From Nannobrachium achirus (taxonomy: Eukaryota > Chordata > Actinopteri > Myctophiformes > Myctophidae), in assembly GCA_963921795.1 (NCBI GenBank), contig OY997645.1, positions 34,866,582-34,930,581 of the forward strand: 64,000 nucleotides of DNA, given 5' to 3'. This document shows, in pieces, positions 26,701 to 39,800 of this stretch. The position numbers were made by a program, and so were the translations under genes. Every line of letters starts with the position of its first letter. Position 1 is the first letter of the stretch. The notes beneath the pieces were generated by a model. That model saw only the letters and a list, made by a program, of their open reading frames with translations, was not told where the DNA came from and ran no database searches.

Positions 26701-27197
26701 TGTCCTGTCCGCCCCTGCTGTGCAGTGGTCATCTGCATGTTTTGCCATGATTTCTTTAAGGGTTTGATGGTAAGACTTTATCATAATGTGCTCATTCATA
26801 CATGTAATAATGGTTTAGTTAAGGATTTATTATTGATTGATACACTAATTCATCATGAATTCATCATTATTACTGATAATTAATGAGAAAGTCACTATTA
26901 GTTAACCGAAGTCAATATATCATTATATTAGTTAAGGGCCACACTTTGTGGTTTGTAGATCTGCTTTTTTCGTTGTCTTCTATTCCTAGGATGAGTGCGA
27001 GTAGAAGTATTGAGGAGAGTCGTACTCTGGTCGTAGTTGTTCCAGCGCATGTGGAGTGTTGCTGTGTGTTAGGCTGACAGGGGTCTCCCAAGTTGGACTG
27101 GCTCACTGGATAGACCCTCATGGTTTTCATCATGAAATAATCATTACTTAAGCCTCACCCTCAAATGTCCGGTAAATTGTAATCATTCCGGATGGAG

Positions 27198-27259
<62 letters not shown>

Positions 27260-28193
27260 AGCTACTCTTCTTCCCAGCTAAGTCTTGCCCCATGCAAGAT
27301 CTCACTATTTCCATAGATAATGCATTGGTGACTTCAGTTCCGACTGCTAGAAACCTTGGTGTGGTCCTGGACACCCAGCTATCATTTAAGGCACATATTG
27401 CATCAGTCACCCGGTCCTGTAGGTTCACACTCTATAACATCCGTAAAATCAGACCGTTCCTCACCCAGGAGGCAGCGCAGCTCCTCATTCAGACATCTGT
27501 CATATCAAAACTCGACTATTGTAACTCTCTCCTCACTGGTCTCCCGGCATGTGCACTTAAACCTCTCCAACTGATCCAAAATGCCGCGGCACGACTGGTC
27601 TTCAACCAGCCTAAGTTCTCACATGTCTCTCCCCTTCTCCGCAGCCTCCACTGGCTCCCGGTTGCGGCCCGCATGGAATACAAAACACTGATGCTGACCT
27701 TCAAAGCAGCCAAAGGTATGGCTCCTCCATACCTCCAAAAGCTGATCAACCCCTACACCCCCACTCGTTCACTTAGATCAGCCAACACAGGGATGCTGAC
27801 CGAACCCTCGCTAAAAACTCCAGGGCAAAAATCCACTCGTCCGAGACAGTTTGCCCTCTTGGCTCCCAAGTTGTGGAATAAACTCCCTGTCGCACTTAGA
27901 ACAACGGACTCACTCGCTACCTTTTGCCGTGGACTGAAAACTCACCTTTTCAGACTCCACCTAAACCCTTAGCACTACAGTAAAATCAATGACCATACAT
28001 GAAGCATTTGTTTGTTAGGTTTCTTTAGAACTTGATTATATTGTGTTTTTCTCTAGATAGATATCCATTTACATTGTTATATTGCTGTTAATGTACTGAC
28101 CTATTATCTTGTTTATTATTGCGATGTTGTATCTGCTTATTGTAAGTCGCTTTGGATTAAAAGCGTCTGCTAAATGCCTAAACTGTAAACTGT

Positions 28194-28279
<86 letters not shown>

Positions 28280-30812
28280 AAATACACACACACACACACC
28301 ACACGCCATAATGCAATTTGTAAAGCTTCAGTGATCATATCAGCATCATGTTATGGCAAGACCACATTTCAGGTCAATGTATGTCTTCTGTCCTGTCTCT
28401 AGTCATTAACCTCTATTTTATGACAGTTTAAATCTGGAGTAAACCATTATTATTTTCCATCTGGTTGAATAGTGAATGTACCATACCTAATTGTTTTCTT
28501 AATTTAACTCCATGAGTGGATTAACACTCAGCTCTGTACGCATTTTGATTTATATTTTGATATTTTGTTAAAAGTTTTGTGTTGTTATAGTTTGTATGCC
28601 CCGATACTGTACAATATGTTGTATGTGTTTGACTGCCTCAGGGCTGTACTGTAGTTACTAGTTTTATATTCAAGGAGAAATGTCTCATTGCCAGATTTCC
28701 ATGGTCTCTGACCTTGCCACAGACTCAAATCTGTTTTACCAGTGTTGTCCCTCTCCATCCCAACCACTGTTGGGTGTGAATAATTGTACAGTATATGCTT
28801 ATTTTACCTTCTTATTTAAGAGACAAGAAAACTTTAGCTTAGCCTTCCAGTTTATCATCAGAAGTAATAGTATATCTCACATTTAAAAAGGTAAATGCAT
28901 AAGACTTCCACAGGCAGAACACACAAGCACTTCAGCCAGTGCACCCGTAGTTTGGCTGTATCGCGTGAACAGCTCATTATGGGGATTGTGAGTGCTGCAA
29001 TGATGCTGTTTGCAGATACATCCAATCTTTACATGAACTTCAACATTCTCATTGCATCATTATATGCAACTTGCACAATACTAGATTGTTTTTATAACAT
29101 GACCACAGGTGAGCATAAATCCTCCTCTTTTGCACCTACTATTGTGACAGTAGTATCTGAAATGTACCATCTAGTACTCAATGACACTGTCAACCTTGAC
29201 ACAAGGTTATCTCGAATTATGTCAAACCTGAGGAACTTGCAGTGAGGAGTGAGGACACACAAAGGGATCCTTCGCAGAGGTTATATGTCGGAACGAGTGA
29301 CTTACTGTATGAATCAAAATCTGTTTAGTTATTGGATACTGCAGCCGACGGTCTCCACAGGCTACATTATGTTAACTAAGCCTTACCCCCTCTGGGAGAT
29401 GGGATCCAAAACACAGAATACGAATGGATGAGCCAACCAAACTTTCAGGTGTTGCTTTTAATAACGTTGATGTTTATTTTAAGTCAATTGATAAATGGCC
29501 AAAAGTAAGGGTAATGGTAAGGGTAATGCTTTACACTGTTTACTCTGAATCTTGTTTACTGAATCTCCCGAATGTCACAGTCAGCAGTCACATGTTCACT
29601 TCACAACAGAACACTTGGTAAGTCTTCTGTGGAAAGCCAAAATAATTTAATTTCACATGCCCTCCGTGATGAAGCGGGTCCATTTGGTTATTTGTACACT
29701 CTTGAGTATAATTACTGTGCACTTTATAGGAATCACTTTTTGTTTTTCAGGATTGAAAATGATAATAATTGGTAGCAGGCAAGGCCTGTAACGTTGATTA
29801 ATTTTGTTTTGCAAATATAAATCGTACTTTATAAATAAAAATAGTTAAAATATAGAATCGAATCGTTAATGGTTGAATCGTGATTGGATGAAATCTTGAG
29901 GCCAATGAAGAATCACATATGTCATATCCTACCCGAGATTCGAACCTGTGTACCCCGCGCAAGTGCTGGTATTTTTACCATTCGGCTAATACAGTACTTA
30001 CTCCGGGGAAATATCATTTTGACTTTCAGGCAGTACTACTTGTCAACCATTAGTGCCCACCACAGGCTCAACATTTGTCAATAGAAGAGTAGCAACTACA
30101 ACCACCACAGTTTGTGTTAGTTATATCTATCTATAAATGCACATATATTGTGTGTTTGCCTTTCTCACGCATCCAAGGGTGTGTTGTGCCTAGTAGGAAT
30201 TCAAAGGGATCAGTGGTTGTCCTTACATAAATGTTTTTAGCTTCAAAAATCACTATTGATCATTCTCTCTGAGTTTCACATGATAAATGACCTGTTCTGG
30301 CTGCTGGGAGAGCTGTTGAGGGAATTTTCATTTAAGGCACCTGTTGTGTGTGAAAGGGCAACTCCGGACATTCTCCATACCTGATTCTCTGGACATTGTC
30401 TGGAGTTCATATGTGAAACGGGTACTGCATAGAGCTGGATATTACGTTTTTCTTGATTTAGGATTGTTCAAATTCCACTCACACCCTTTAGAAATGCACT
30501 TGCCTCTAATTCCAAGATTTTAGATGGCTTTGGGCTATTTGCTATTGCACAAATAATTAGTATGGCATCCCTAAATAATGCAAGGTAGCTTTAATCAATT
30601 CCATCTCAAGCTGACTTGTATTATTTAGATTATTCTTTTTAGTAGTAAAATGGGTGGGTCCCCGTCGTTGACGGCTGTTTGCGCGTAACGATTTTGACCG
30701 CTACGGTGATTACGTCATAGCAGCCGTAGTCCCGCCTCGCTTAGCGGGTGTAGAAACAGGCAGCTTAAACTGCCTACTAAAGGCATAAAAGCCCCAAAAT
30801 AAATCTTAATAA

Positions 30813-30891
<79 letters not shown>

Positions 30892-33800
30892 TTCTGATGA
30901 TGAAAGGGAACTTTGGTAACGTGCTGCATGGGCTAAAGGCGCTTTTTTGAACAGTTCCAATGATATCAGAATGTGTACCATTAGGGATAAGTACTGTAAG
31001 TAGTGTCAAGTCTAGCAGCAGTAAGTAAAGAGCGGTAAGAGTGAAGAACTGTGTTCACATAAACACATTAGTTTTATGGCCATTGTAAGCAGATCTTAGG
31101 CTATTGATTAATGCAGCACTTCCCTGTGTTGTATGCATATGTATGCATATAAACAACCTTCTCTACGTCTGGGGAAATAACAAGGCTTCCAAATATGGTA
31201 AATAATTAATTCAGTGATAATCAACAGACATATAGAAGAGTGTTTCAAACCAGGAGGGGGAGGTGTGGGTGGGGGAAGGGGGCTGATAACCACAGCACCA
31301 CTGGTTATCAATCCAAACAAACCCCTTCTGAGAACCTTTGTGCTGCGTTGAAGATGGGCATGTCAGTCCGTCCACCACTACTCCAAAACAAGATTACATT
31401 AAAACTCCTGGCAGGATTGCCATCCTTTGGCCAACTAGCGGGACTTTGACTCTTGTTGTCTTGTTGAAACCAGCAGGCTGGCTTGTAAAAGCAATGTAGA
31501 TACAGTAGCCTCTGTAGATGCATTACAGTGTGTCTCTCTGTTAATTACGAAACATGCACTCAGGTTGAGAAAAGTACTCAATGCTTATGATGCATAATGT
31601 TTAAATAACAATGTTTAATAGTTTAACTTGGATCTAAAATATATTTGTTTGTTTAGGTATTGACAATAGTTCAAATTAGTAGCTCATATTATACTGTAGG
31701 AATTAAGGATTACATTATTAAATACAATATTAAATACAAATAACTCAAGGTCATTTTCAAAGCAAATACTACTGTAGTCTCTTTGAATTCCATCAGGGAC
31801 AGGGTTCAAACTTTGTGTCTAATCACATAAAAGAGGAGTTAAAATGCCACATCAGTGAGATTATGAATCTATGTTACTGTATAAAGACTGTTAATATATG
31901 GTAAATGTCCGTTAGCATAGCTACAATAAACCTGTCTCTAAGGACAGGTTGGCTTCACTACCTTAAATTGCACGACCCTTTGAAAATGGTGAGTAAGAGG
32001 AGACAGAGAGACACACTGCTGCAAGCATAAATTGGCCCAGGCCTTGTATTGACTTTCCTTTTCTCTCTGGCTCATCATTTGAGTGGTTTTGACAGTTTGT
32101 TGTTGGATCTACAGTACCAGTTTTGATGATGAAAAACTCTCTCTTTCCATTATAATAGAGTCTCTGTGACCGCAGACGTCTGTTGAGTCATTGTGCAATC
32201 ACGGTCCCATTTGTTGCTACTGTATCCACCGAAGAAGAACAGCATGGTTTCTTTAGATCAGGAGTAGACAGTGCATGGCAATGAAAGTGTCCCAGCTGAA
32301 TTAACCCGGTGCATATGACATTAATTATCTGAACAATCAGTACTCATTTCTAGGAATTTGCCTATATTGCACTTGGCAGTGAACACAGTCAGAGCTCATT
32401 AACTGTACTATAGTCAGCACATCCGATACAGGTATAGAATGTAAAACGTGGGTGAAGTACCCGTTTCTCATACTGTAGCATCGCTGGCACCCAAGCTTTG
32501 GTGTTCGCCATCTTTCATGGTTGGCTCTGATGTGAGACTGCTTTCACTCTTTAGGATAATTCAGGGTTTTCTTTTGCTACGGTAGCACTCTCAAACAGTC
32601 TTGCACAAAGGGTTTCCACCAAGCCAAATTTAGGCTGGTCCGGTGCATCTCAGGAATGGAACTGGAATAATGTAGAAGGAAGGCACTGGAGCAAACTCAG
32701 ACAATTAAAGCCAGTTTTATTCACATGGTGCAAATAACAGTGACGACATTTAGTTATCAATACATCTTCATCACGTCAGTCATGTGGTCTTATTGTCCCC
32801 ACTAAGCGACTGACCGGCTGCCTTCAATGCCCTTTCCCTGATATGACGTCAGTCAGGCAGCCCAGGTGACCTTGTCTGATCCGCCAACTAACCACCAAGA
32901 AGGAATTTGACCGTGACATAATACATCTCCCCTTAATGAAATTGTGATGTTCAACTTTTCAATCCGTTTTTTTATTCCTATTGTTGATAGGTGAAGCACA
33001 AGTAGTATTTCTGAAGCAGTCTGTTTTATGCTAAGAGTTTTTCTTCGGAATGCTGTAAACCAAGAGTTTATACAAATGAAGAAAAACATCCATGGTGTCA
33101 CCATGTCATCAGCAGATAAAGCTCATCTGAGATGAGTGCTAGCAAACCCCAGGTGATTAATAGTGTTTTCAAATTGCATGCAAGCTCAGGCCCATTGATT
33201 AAATCGGTGTTGCTGTTGCAGGAGGCTAGCTGTTTCTGTGAAAAATGTTCCCCTTGGCTTCCCGCATGATGAGTGAATCATGTAATAACGAACCACATGG
33301 TCTACTGCTTTGTTTTCATCACAGTGTGAAACATCCGCTTTTCACTGAAACCCCTTCACATGCCTTCTGCATTCCTCGCTGGAAAGTGGAAAGTTGATGA
33401 AGATTTTCAAGTTTTGCCAGTTGTTAACTTCTGTGCGCTGGATTAATTATTTGACTCAAGAATCTCAACTGGGTCACACGAGTTTCAAGAAGAATGTTGG
33501 AATGTTTTCTTTTGTCTCTTTCAGAATCCACCTCTGGTATTGCTTCTTCACAGTCTGTCAGATAATGAGGGAGACTGGAGTATTCTTCCTCTGCTGCCTT
33601 AGTAAGTGCTCCAAAACTCAGAGGTGTGAATGAGTTCATATTAGTCAGACTCCCTACAACATGGACAGAATAGAATAACAGAAACATCCACAAATAGTCT
33701 TCCAACAATGTATGGTGTGGGGTTTCTTTTATCAGTGAAGGGTGCATTTTAAGTCCATTGATCAATACTAAGTCACTAGAACGGATCGTTACTAACAATG

Positions 33801-36800
33801 TAAATCCTTCTTCCCATGATGCATGACGGTCCTCATGTGAGAGCGAGCCTATTGGTTAAGATCACCCAGTTTTTCACCCTGTAGTCCAAGCATTTACATT
33901 ATTGGCCAAGCTCTTATAAATAAGTCCATATCCAATTAATCATTTTGATCTGATTCCAAAATGGCATCTGAAACGGTTTTCCATCACTTTATGAAGTTGG
34001 AGCCACAGGTGATTTAAAAAAACACACACCAAAGCATTAAAGATACACACTCTGAGGCTATATAGCAGAGGTCTTCAACAGGGGGTCCGCGACCCCTAGG
34101 GGGTCCGAGGAGGTACTGCAGGGGGTCCACGAAACTGTTGATTAATTTTTTTTAAATGTCCATTTATCTTTAAATATTTTTAAAACATTTTCCACATTTA
34201 TGTTATAAATAAATCATGATTCTGTCCATTTTGAATAGATTGTATGCATGATTAGGCCTACCATACAATTGATAGATTGTTGATAGTGTTGACATTGGTT
34301 CTCAGTTAATAAGTAGTACGTTTAGAAATGGCAGTGGTACAGCCACCCTGCTCGCTGTACCTTGTACATCTATGTTTAAAATAAAATAAAAATGTTGTAA
34401 ATGTTGAATTCAGGATCTGAAGGCCTGTAGGGCCCTGAAATGCCATGACTGGGATGAGGAGAGTGTAGAAATCTGACATGGGAGAAACCCTCAAGGCGGC
34501 TGTTTGTAGCTATAGTGTAGTCAGTACTGCTGTATAGGGCCCAAACATGGACACCCACAGCACAGCAGGAAAGTGCCTGGGACAGAGTCTACACAAGAAT
34601 GCTACGAATGGCACTTGGTGTCACATGGGCGGTCCACATCAGAAACGAGGACCTCTAGGGGGACCTACCACGGGTCCCAGACAAGGTCAGAGAGAGAGAA
34701 GAATGAGGCTGGCAGGGCATGTGTCAGGCACCCGAAACTGGTGGCAAGCAAACAGACACTGTGGGAGCCAACCTAGAGCACAGCCAGGAAAGGAAAGAGG
34801 CGCACCACCTACGTAGATACACTGAACTCTCGTATCGCATTGCAACTTTATTTAATGGAACTGCAATTCATGGGATTCACAAAATAATCTCACCCACTCC
34901 TTTATATGTGGTGTAAAGTTCCGATGTGACAATTGAAGTTGATGTCTATTATAAAACAACATGCTTCTGTGCGTTCATCTATGTTCCATTAGTAGGTAAT
35001 TGATATTTGTTGTTTCCTTTGTTCTCCCCCAGCTTTTCTAAATCCTTTGGGCAAAACTCCTCCTGGATTATATTTCTTGAGGAAGAAACCAACGTAAAAA
35101 TGTCCAAACTGGTTGAGGTCCTCACAAAGTTTGACTGGAGAAAAGTGAGTATGCTCTCTAGCCTTCTCTGTCTCTGTCTCTCTCCCTCTCTCTCTAAGTC
35201 TATAGCGAAGTTGGAAGCTTTTGGAAGTAGCAAGTAATTGGCCCTATTAGAAGTATCATATTGGCTTTCACAGTTCATTCATTCAATGAGAATGAACTGT
35301 GAATTGAGGAAAATATCTCACACAAATCATTCCAATAATAATTCCTTCCTAAAAATCCCTATTTCATCAGAACTCATTTCAGTGCTCTCAGCAAAGGGTG
35401 TGGGGGGCAATGCTCTCAGCATGCTCCCCCAGCATTTCATGCAGCACTCGTAATTAAGGGATGTCCTGTTGTCATGGGGACAATAAAAATAGCAACTGAG
35501 ATACAAAGATATGGTGTCTGGGACAGTCCTGGGACAGTAGGAACTTTGTAATTGATTGAAATTAGAAATTTGTGAGATTGGAAAGGTCCTAATCTTACTC
35601 TACAGTCTACACTAGTACTATGTCGCCTATGTCACTAGAGTAGGCCTACTACATAAAACTGTGTGTAGCCTACACACAAAGACAGATTAAAAAAAAAACA
35701 GACCCAATGTCCACAGCATGGTTCGCCATGAAGATTTAAAATCACCCATAAACCACATTTTTTATTTATTTGTGCCCACTCCAGTCATTAAACCTGTCAA
35801 TGAGAAGAAAAAAGGGTTTGGGTGCTCGGAAGTTTTAAAAAAAATGTTTAGGGAAGGTGCTCTTTGGTAGGTGACTGAAAACTTGCAACATAGGAAAAAA
35901 CCAAGGCACTGTTCTGGTGAAAAAGGTTAAAAAGCCTTATTGGAATGGCTAGTAATAGGGCACATCAGTAGCCTCGTACCCGCCCTCTTCCGGAAACCAT
36001 CCTACTGGATTACGGAAGTTGGTTGTTTACTAGGCTAGCACATCAGTGGGCATGGTTTTCTGGTCCCACTAAAAAATCTGCCATTCATTTTTCCCCATAG
36101 AGATTACAAACTATTGATGTCAATTATTTTAAGCCTAGAATTGAGCCATCCAGGATCCTGGTGAATCATAACCATAAAACCTTTTAAAAAAATGAAAATG
36201 TAATTATATGATATACTACATTTAACACAGCGGGTGCCCAGAATTATTCAACTTTTAATTTGCTGGTGCCCATGGCAACCCGCCATTTTACCTACCTTTG
36301 AAGTACTGGCGAGAAAAGTAATCCGAGTAAATGTAATCCAAGCATGTCCTGTTTATTTCGCGAAAATCTTTTCTTTCAGTCAGGACAGTTTTTTATCAAT
36401 TCTAAGCCACAGTGTTTGTGTTACGGCCGGTAGAAGAGGCCACCGTTTTGAGAAAAAAAGAAAAAAGGAAAAGAATCCGGAGAAAACAGCATTTTTGTGC
36501 AGCCGCTAAACAGGAAGTCAACGAGACAGACAGCACGTCCGGGTGACGTAATTTCGCGCTGCATGTTGGGAAATAGAGTTTGTTTCATCACCGCGGTAGC
36601 CAAGTACAGTAGCTACAGTACAGTATAGTTTACTGTACAACACGTCAACGCGTCGTTGGGCACTCGTAAACATCAAAGAGATTGGCGCGTGGGCACCACG
36701 TGGGCGTTTAATGTGTTAATAAATACCCTGCGGTAAAAAAAGAAAAGAAAAAGATAATAACACTATTTCCATTTATTAGGAGTGGTTTCTTGGTAAGCCC

Positions 36801-39800
36801 CTCCATGATGAGGAATCAACAATCATCCATCACTATGCCTTTGCAGAGAATCCCTCTGTCTTCAAGTACCCTGATTTTGCTGCTGGTTGGGCCTTAAGTA
36901 TCCGCCTTGTTCAGCGGTGAGTACATAATCTCTGATGATTTCTTGATTTCCATATGGTTGTGTGTAGTTTTATTAATCTCCCCTAACGGTCATTGTTTGC
37001 TTTAGCTTTGCTGTACATTACATACGCATTACTTAATCAGGAATTGGTGCCAATCAGTGATTTGTTATTTCAGGCTTGCAAACAAAGTGCGTGATGAGCC
37101 ACTTAAATCTGACTTTACCATTGACCTGAAACACGAGGTAAGATAATATGTGCGTGAAGCAATTGCCTCTAGGCCCTGCCTTGTTTTGAACGTCTTGATA
37201 AAGCTTCAAGCTCTTCAATTAATTTCTCAAGCTATTTTCCCGTCTGTCACGTTTAAGCCAAGTCTAATTTATTCGTTCCATCAACAAGAGTATGATATTC
37301 ATCCAACCTTGAAGTGAAATCTCATTACTTCCTGCAATGGTCGTGTTGCAGCATACACTCTGTAGATGTTTTGAGTTCTTAAAGGGGAACACCACTAATA
37401 TGGGGTTTTACATGAAGTGCACTCAACAGGCTTTATCCTGTCTACTAGGCTTCAGTTTCCCTGAGGAAGAGGATTATTGTTATATTTACAATGAGGACAA
37501 AGACGTGTGTGTCCAGCTGAGCTTGTTATCATGGCATCATCAATTTCCATCCCTACAGGTTGCCTTGTATATTTGGGACAATGGGAAAGGGCCACATCTA
37601 ACTGCTGTCCCGGAGCTGTGCACTGAGCCAGAGGACTCTTCTAAAGCCCAGCACTGTGCTACAACTCTCAGCAGCCTTCCTCCACTGTGTGTGGGTACCA
37701 TAATGCTTTTTGCACTGTCAATGGAATAATAATAATAACATTTGTATAGTGGGCTTTATGGAATGAGAACACAATGGTAGCAGTATTCACAAGAACATCA
37801 TGACTTACGTAAAAAGAAGAAAATATAGTATATTCATTTAGTGTATATATCTATTATGCTCTCTGTTTTTTACATGTTTTTTATCATCTTAGATTTTAAT
37901 GATTAAGTGAAATGTCTAAAGATTAGGGGCCTTATCATCCGTTCCAGCTGTGAAGGCCATTTGAGAATATTTATCAGGCTTACCGCACCATGAAGGATAG
38001 GGCCAACATATTTTTTCACTCTACTTACTGTACCACGTCATTTTACTCCCTTAACCACTTTCAATGTGTTATTCCTATTTTGGGCATGTCATTATAGGTG
38101 AAGGTTTCCCAAAATGTCTACTGCAAAACATTTCTAAAATTGATCTACAAGCTCACAACATGTTGCAATAGCCTATAGAATGTAAATTTTTGCTATTTTA
38201 GAAAATAGTATAGTATAACTGTCATAGAGTGTATAAGTGGCAAGGTTTGTTGCTTTGCATATGGTATCCTGACATTTCTTGAGCAGGGTGCATGTGTTAT
38301 CTATTGACAGCACCTGTTGCTGATTTCTTCTCACATTCTAAGTAGAAAAAGCAAATCATTTCCTCAAATGGCAGATGCGTATTAAAGCATCCATTGCAAT
38401 TCTGTATGTTCTTGTGCAGTGTTTTCATCTTGTGTTTTAACCTCCCTCTGCTTTTTCATGAAGGGAGCCCCTGTTAACGAAGAAGATATTTTTGTGGCTG
38501 TGAAAACCTGCAAGAAATTTCACAGTGAGAGAAGTGAGTTCCAGTATAGACCCACTTTGACCAAAATATAGATTCACACATAGTGTTTGTTATTGTACAG
38601 GTCTATTTGGGTAATTTATTAATTAACACAAGATTCTATTGTGCATACTTTTTTTCTTTCTTTTTTTTTGTTGTTCTTGTGACTCTTTTTTGTAGCAGGA
38701 CATGCCTTATAAGGATGGAATCAAAAATGTGATTTAAGCGGAAGAAATTATGATGATTTCACACCAGCAGCAATCTTGCGCAGCCGCATGCTGAGAAAGT
38801 TTCAAATCATTAAGAGCTTTCTCCTCTGTGGTGGGTGGGAGCCAGTCAAATTTGGAGCGGCAAAGTTGAGAAAAACTCAAATTTGATTGCTTTGAGACAA
38901 ACTACTCCTTAATCTTCTTTGTCCCAAGTGGGACATAAGTCTTCGACGATCTGCCTTCATCGGGAACTGTCTTGTGCTGCATGTTGTGCCTCTTCCCATG
39001 TAAGGTTCGTCTCCGGGTGGTTTTGGGTCGATCTTGACTCTGCTGGTGACCATCTTAGTGCAATCTTTGGGATTAGATCCTGGGTCATTCGGAGCACATG
39101 TCTCAGCCATCGTAGACGGCAGCGTTTGATTTCCGACACAACATTGGAGCACCTGGTTATCCACGTATCTTTATTTGAGATCTTCTCAGGCCAGAAGATG
39201 CGGTAGATTTTACGGAGGCATCCATTGTGGAAGGCATTGGTCTTTTTCATATGAAGTGTTGTCACTGGAGTCATACTTCAGCAGTGATTTTACTTTAATT
39301 TTGTACAGTTGTTCTTAGGCTGTGGCTGTACTGCTTTGGCTCCCAGATAGGCTGGAGCCTTGCAAAAACAGAGTGCACCTTTCCTAGCCTTGCTCTGATG
39401 TCTTTTCGTGTTTAATCAGGAGAGTTCATGCTGTCAATGGGTTTGCTCACTGCTAGTCCACTGCTTTCTGTTTCCGTAAAATATGTTGTATTTTTGCGGG
39501 ATGAGGTCGTTGGCCCCACGCTCAACCCGCAACCTGGAGAACCAGGTGCTGATTTTTGTGCTCTGACATCACGCTCTGGCTTGATGTCCCTTTTATGCCC
39601 ATATATGGAGATCGCTGATGTCATCACGAGTCGCACTTGCAAATTAATTACGTCCTTGTCTGTTTTATGCCCATATATGGAGATCTCTGTCCCGATGTCA
39701 TCAATATTATATCTGGGAATGCCCATATTTGGTAATGCCCTTATACAGTATGGGCATGTTCTGACATCACATTGTTGACTATCATGCAAGGGTCTGGTGC

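Noticed and set aside
28199-28402. ORFs made of repeated Cys-Val or Thr-His at GT microsatellites (also 27202, 47505, 50608)
   Set aside because: They are translations of (GT)n tracts, not genes.
28895-29245. 116-codon plus-strand ORF in intron 4
   Set aside because: Composition is not distinctive and no family is recognised.
37337-37729. 130-codon ORF around exon 9
   Set aside because: It includes intron sequence; only 37559-37690 has splice and homology support.
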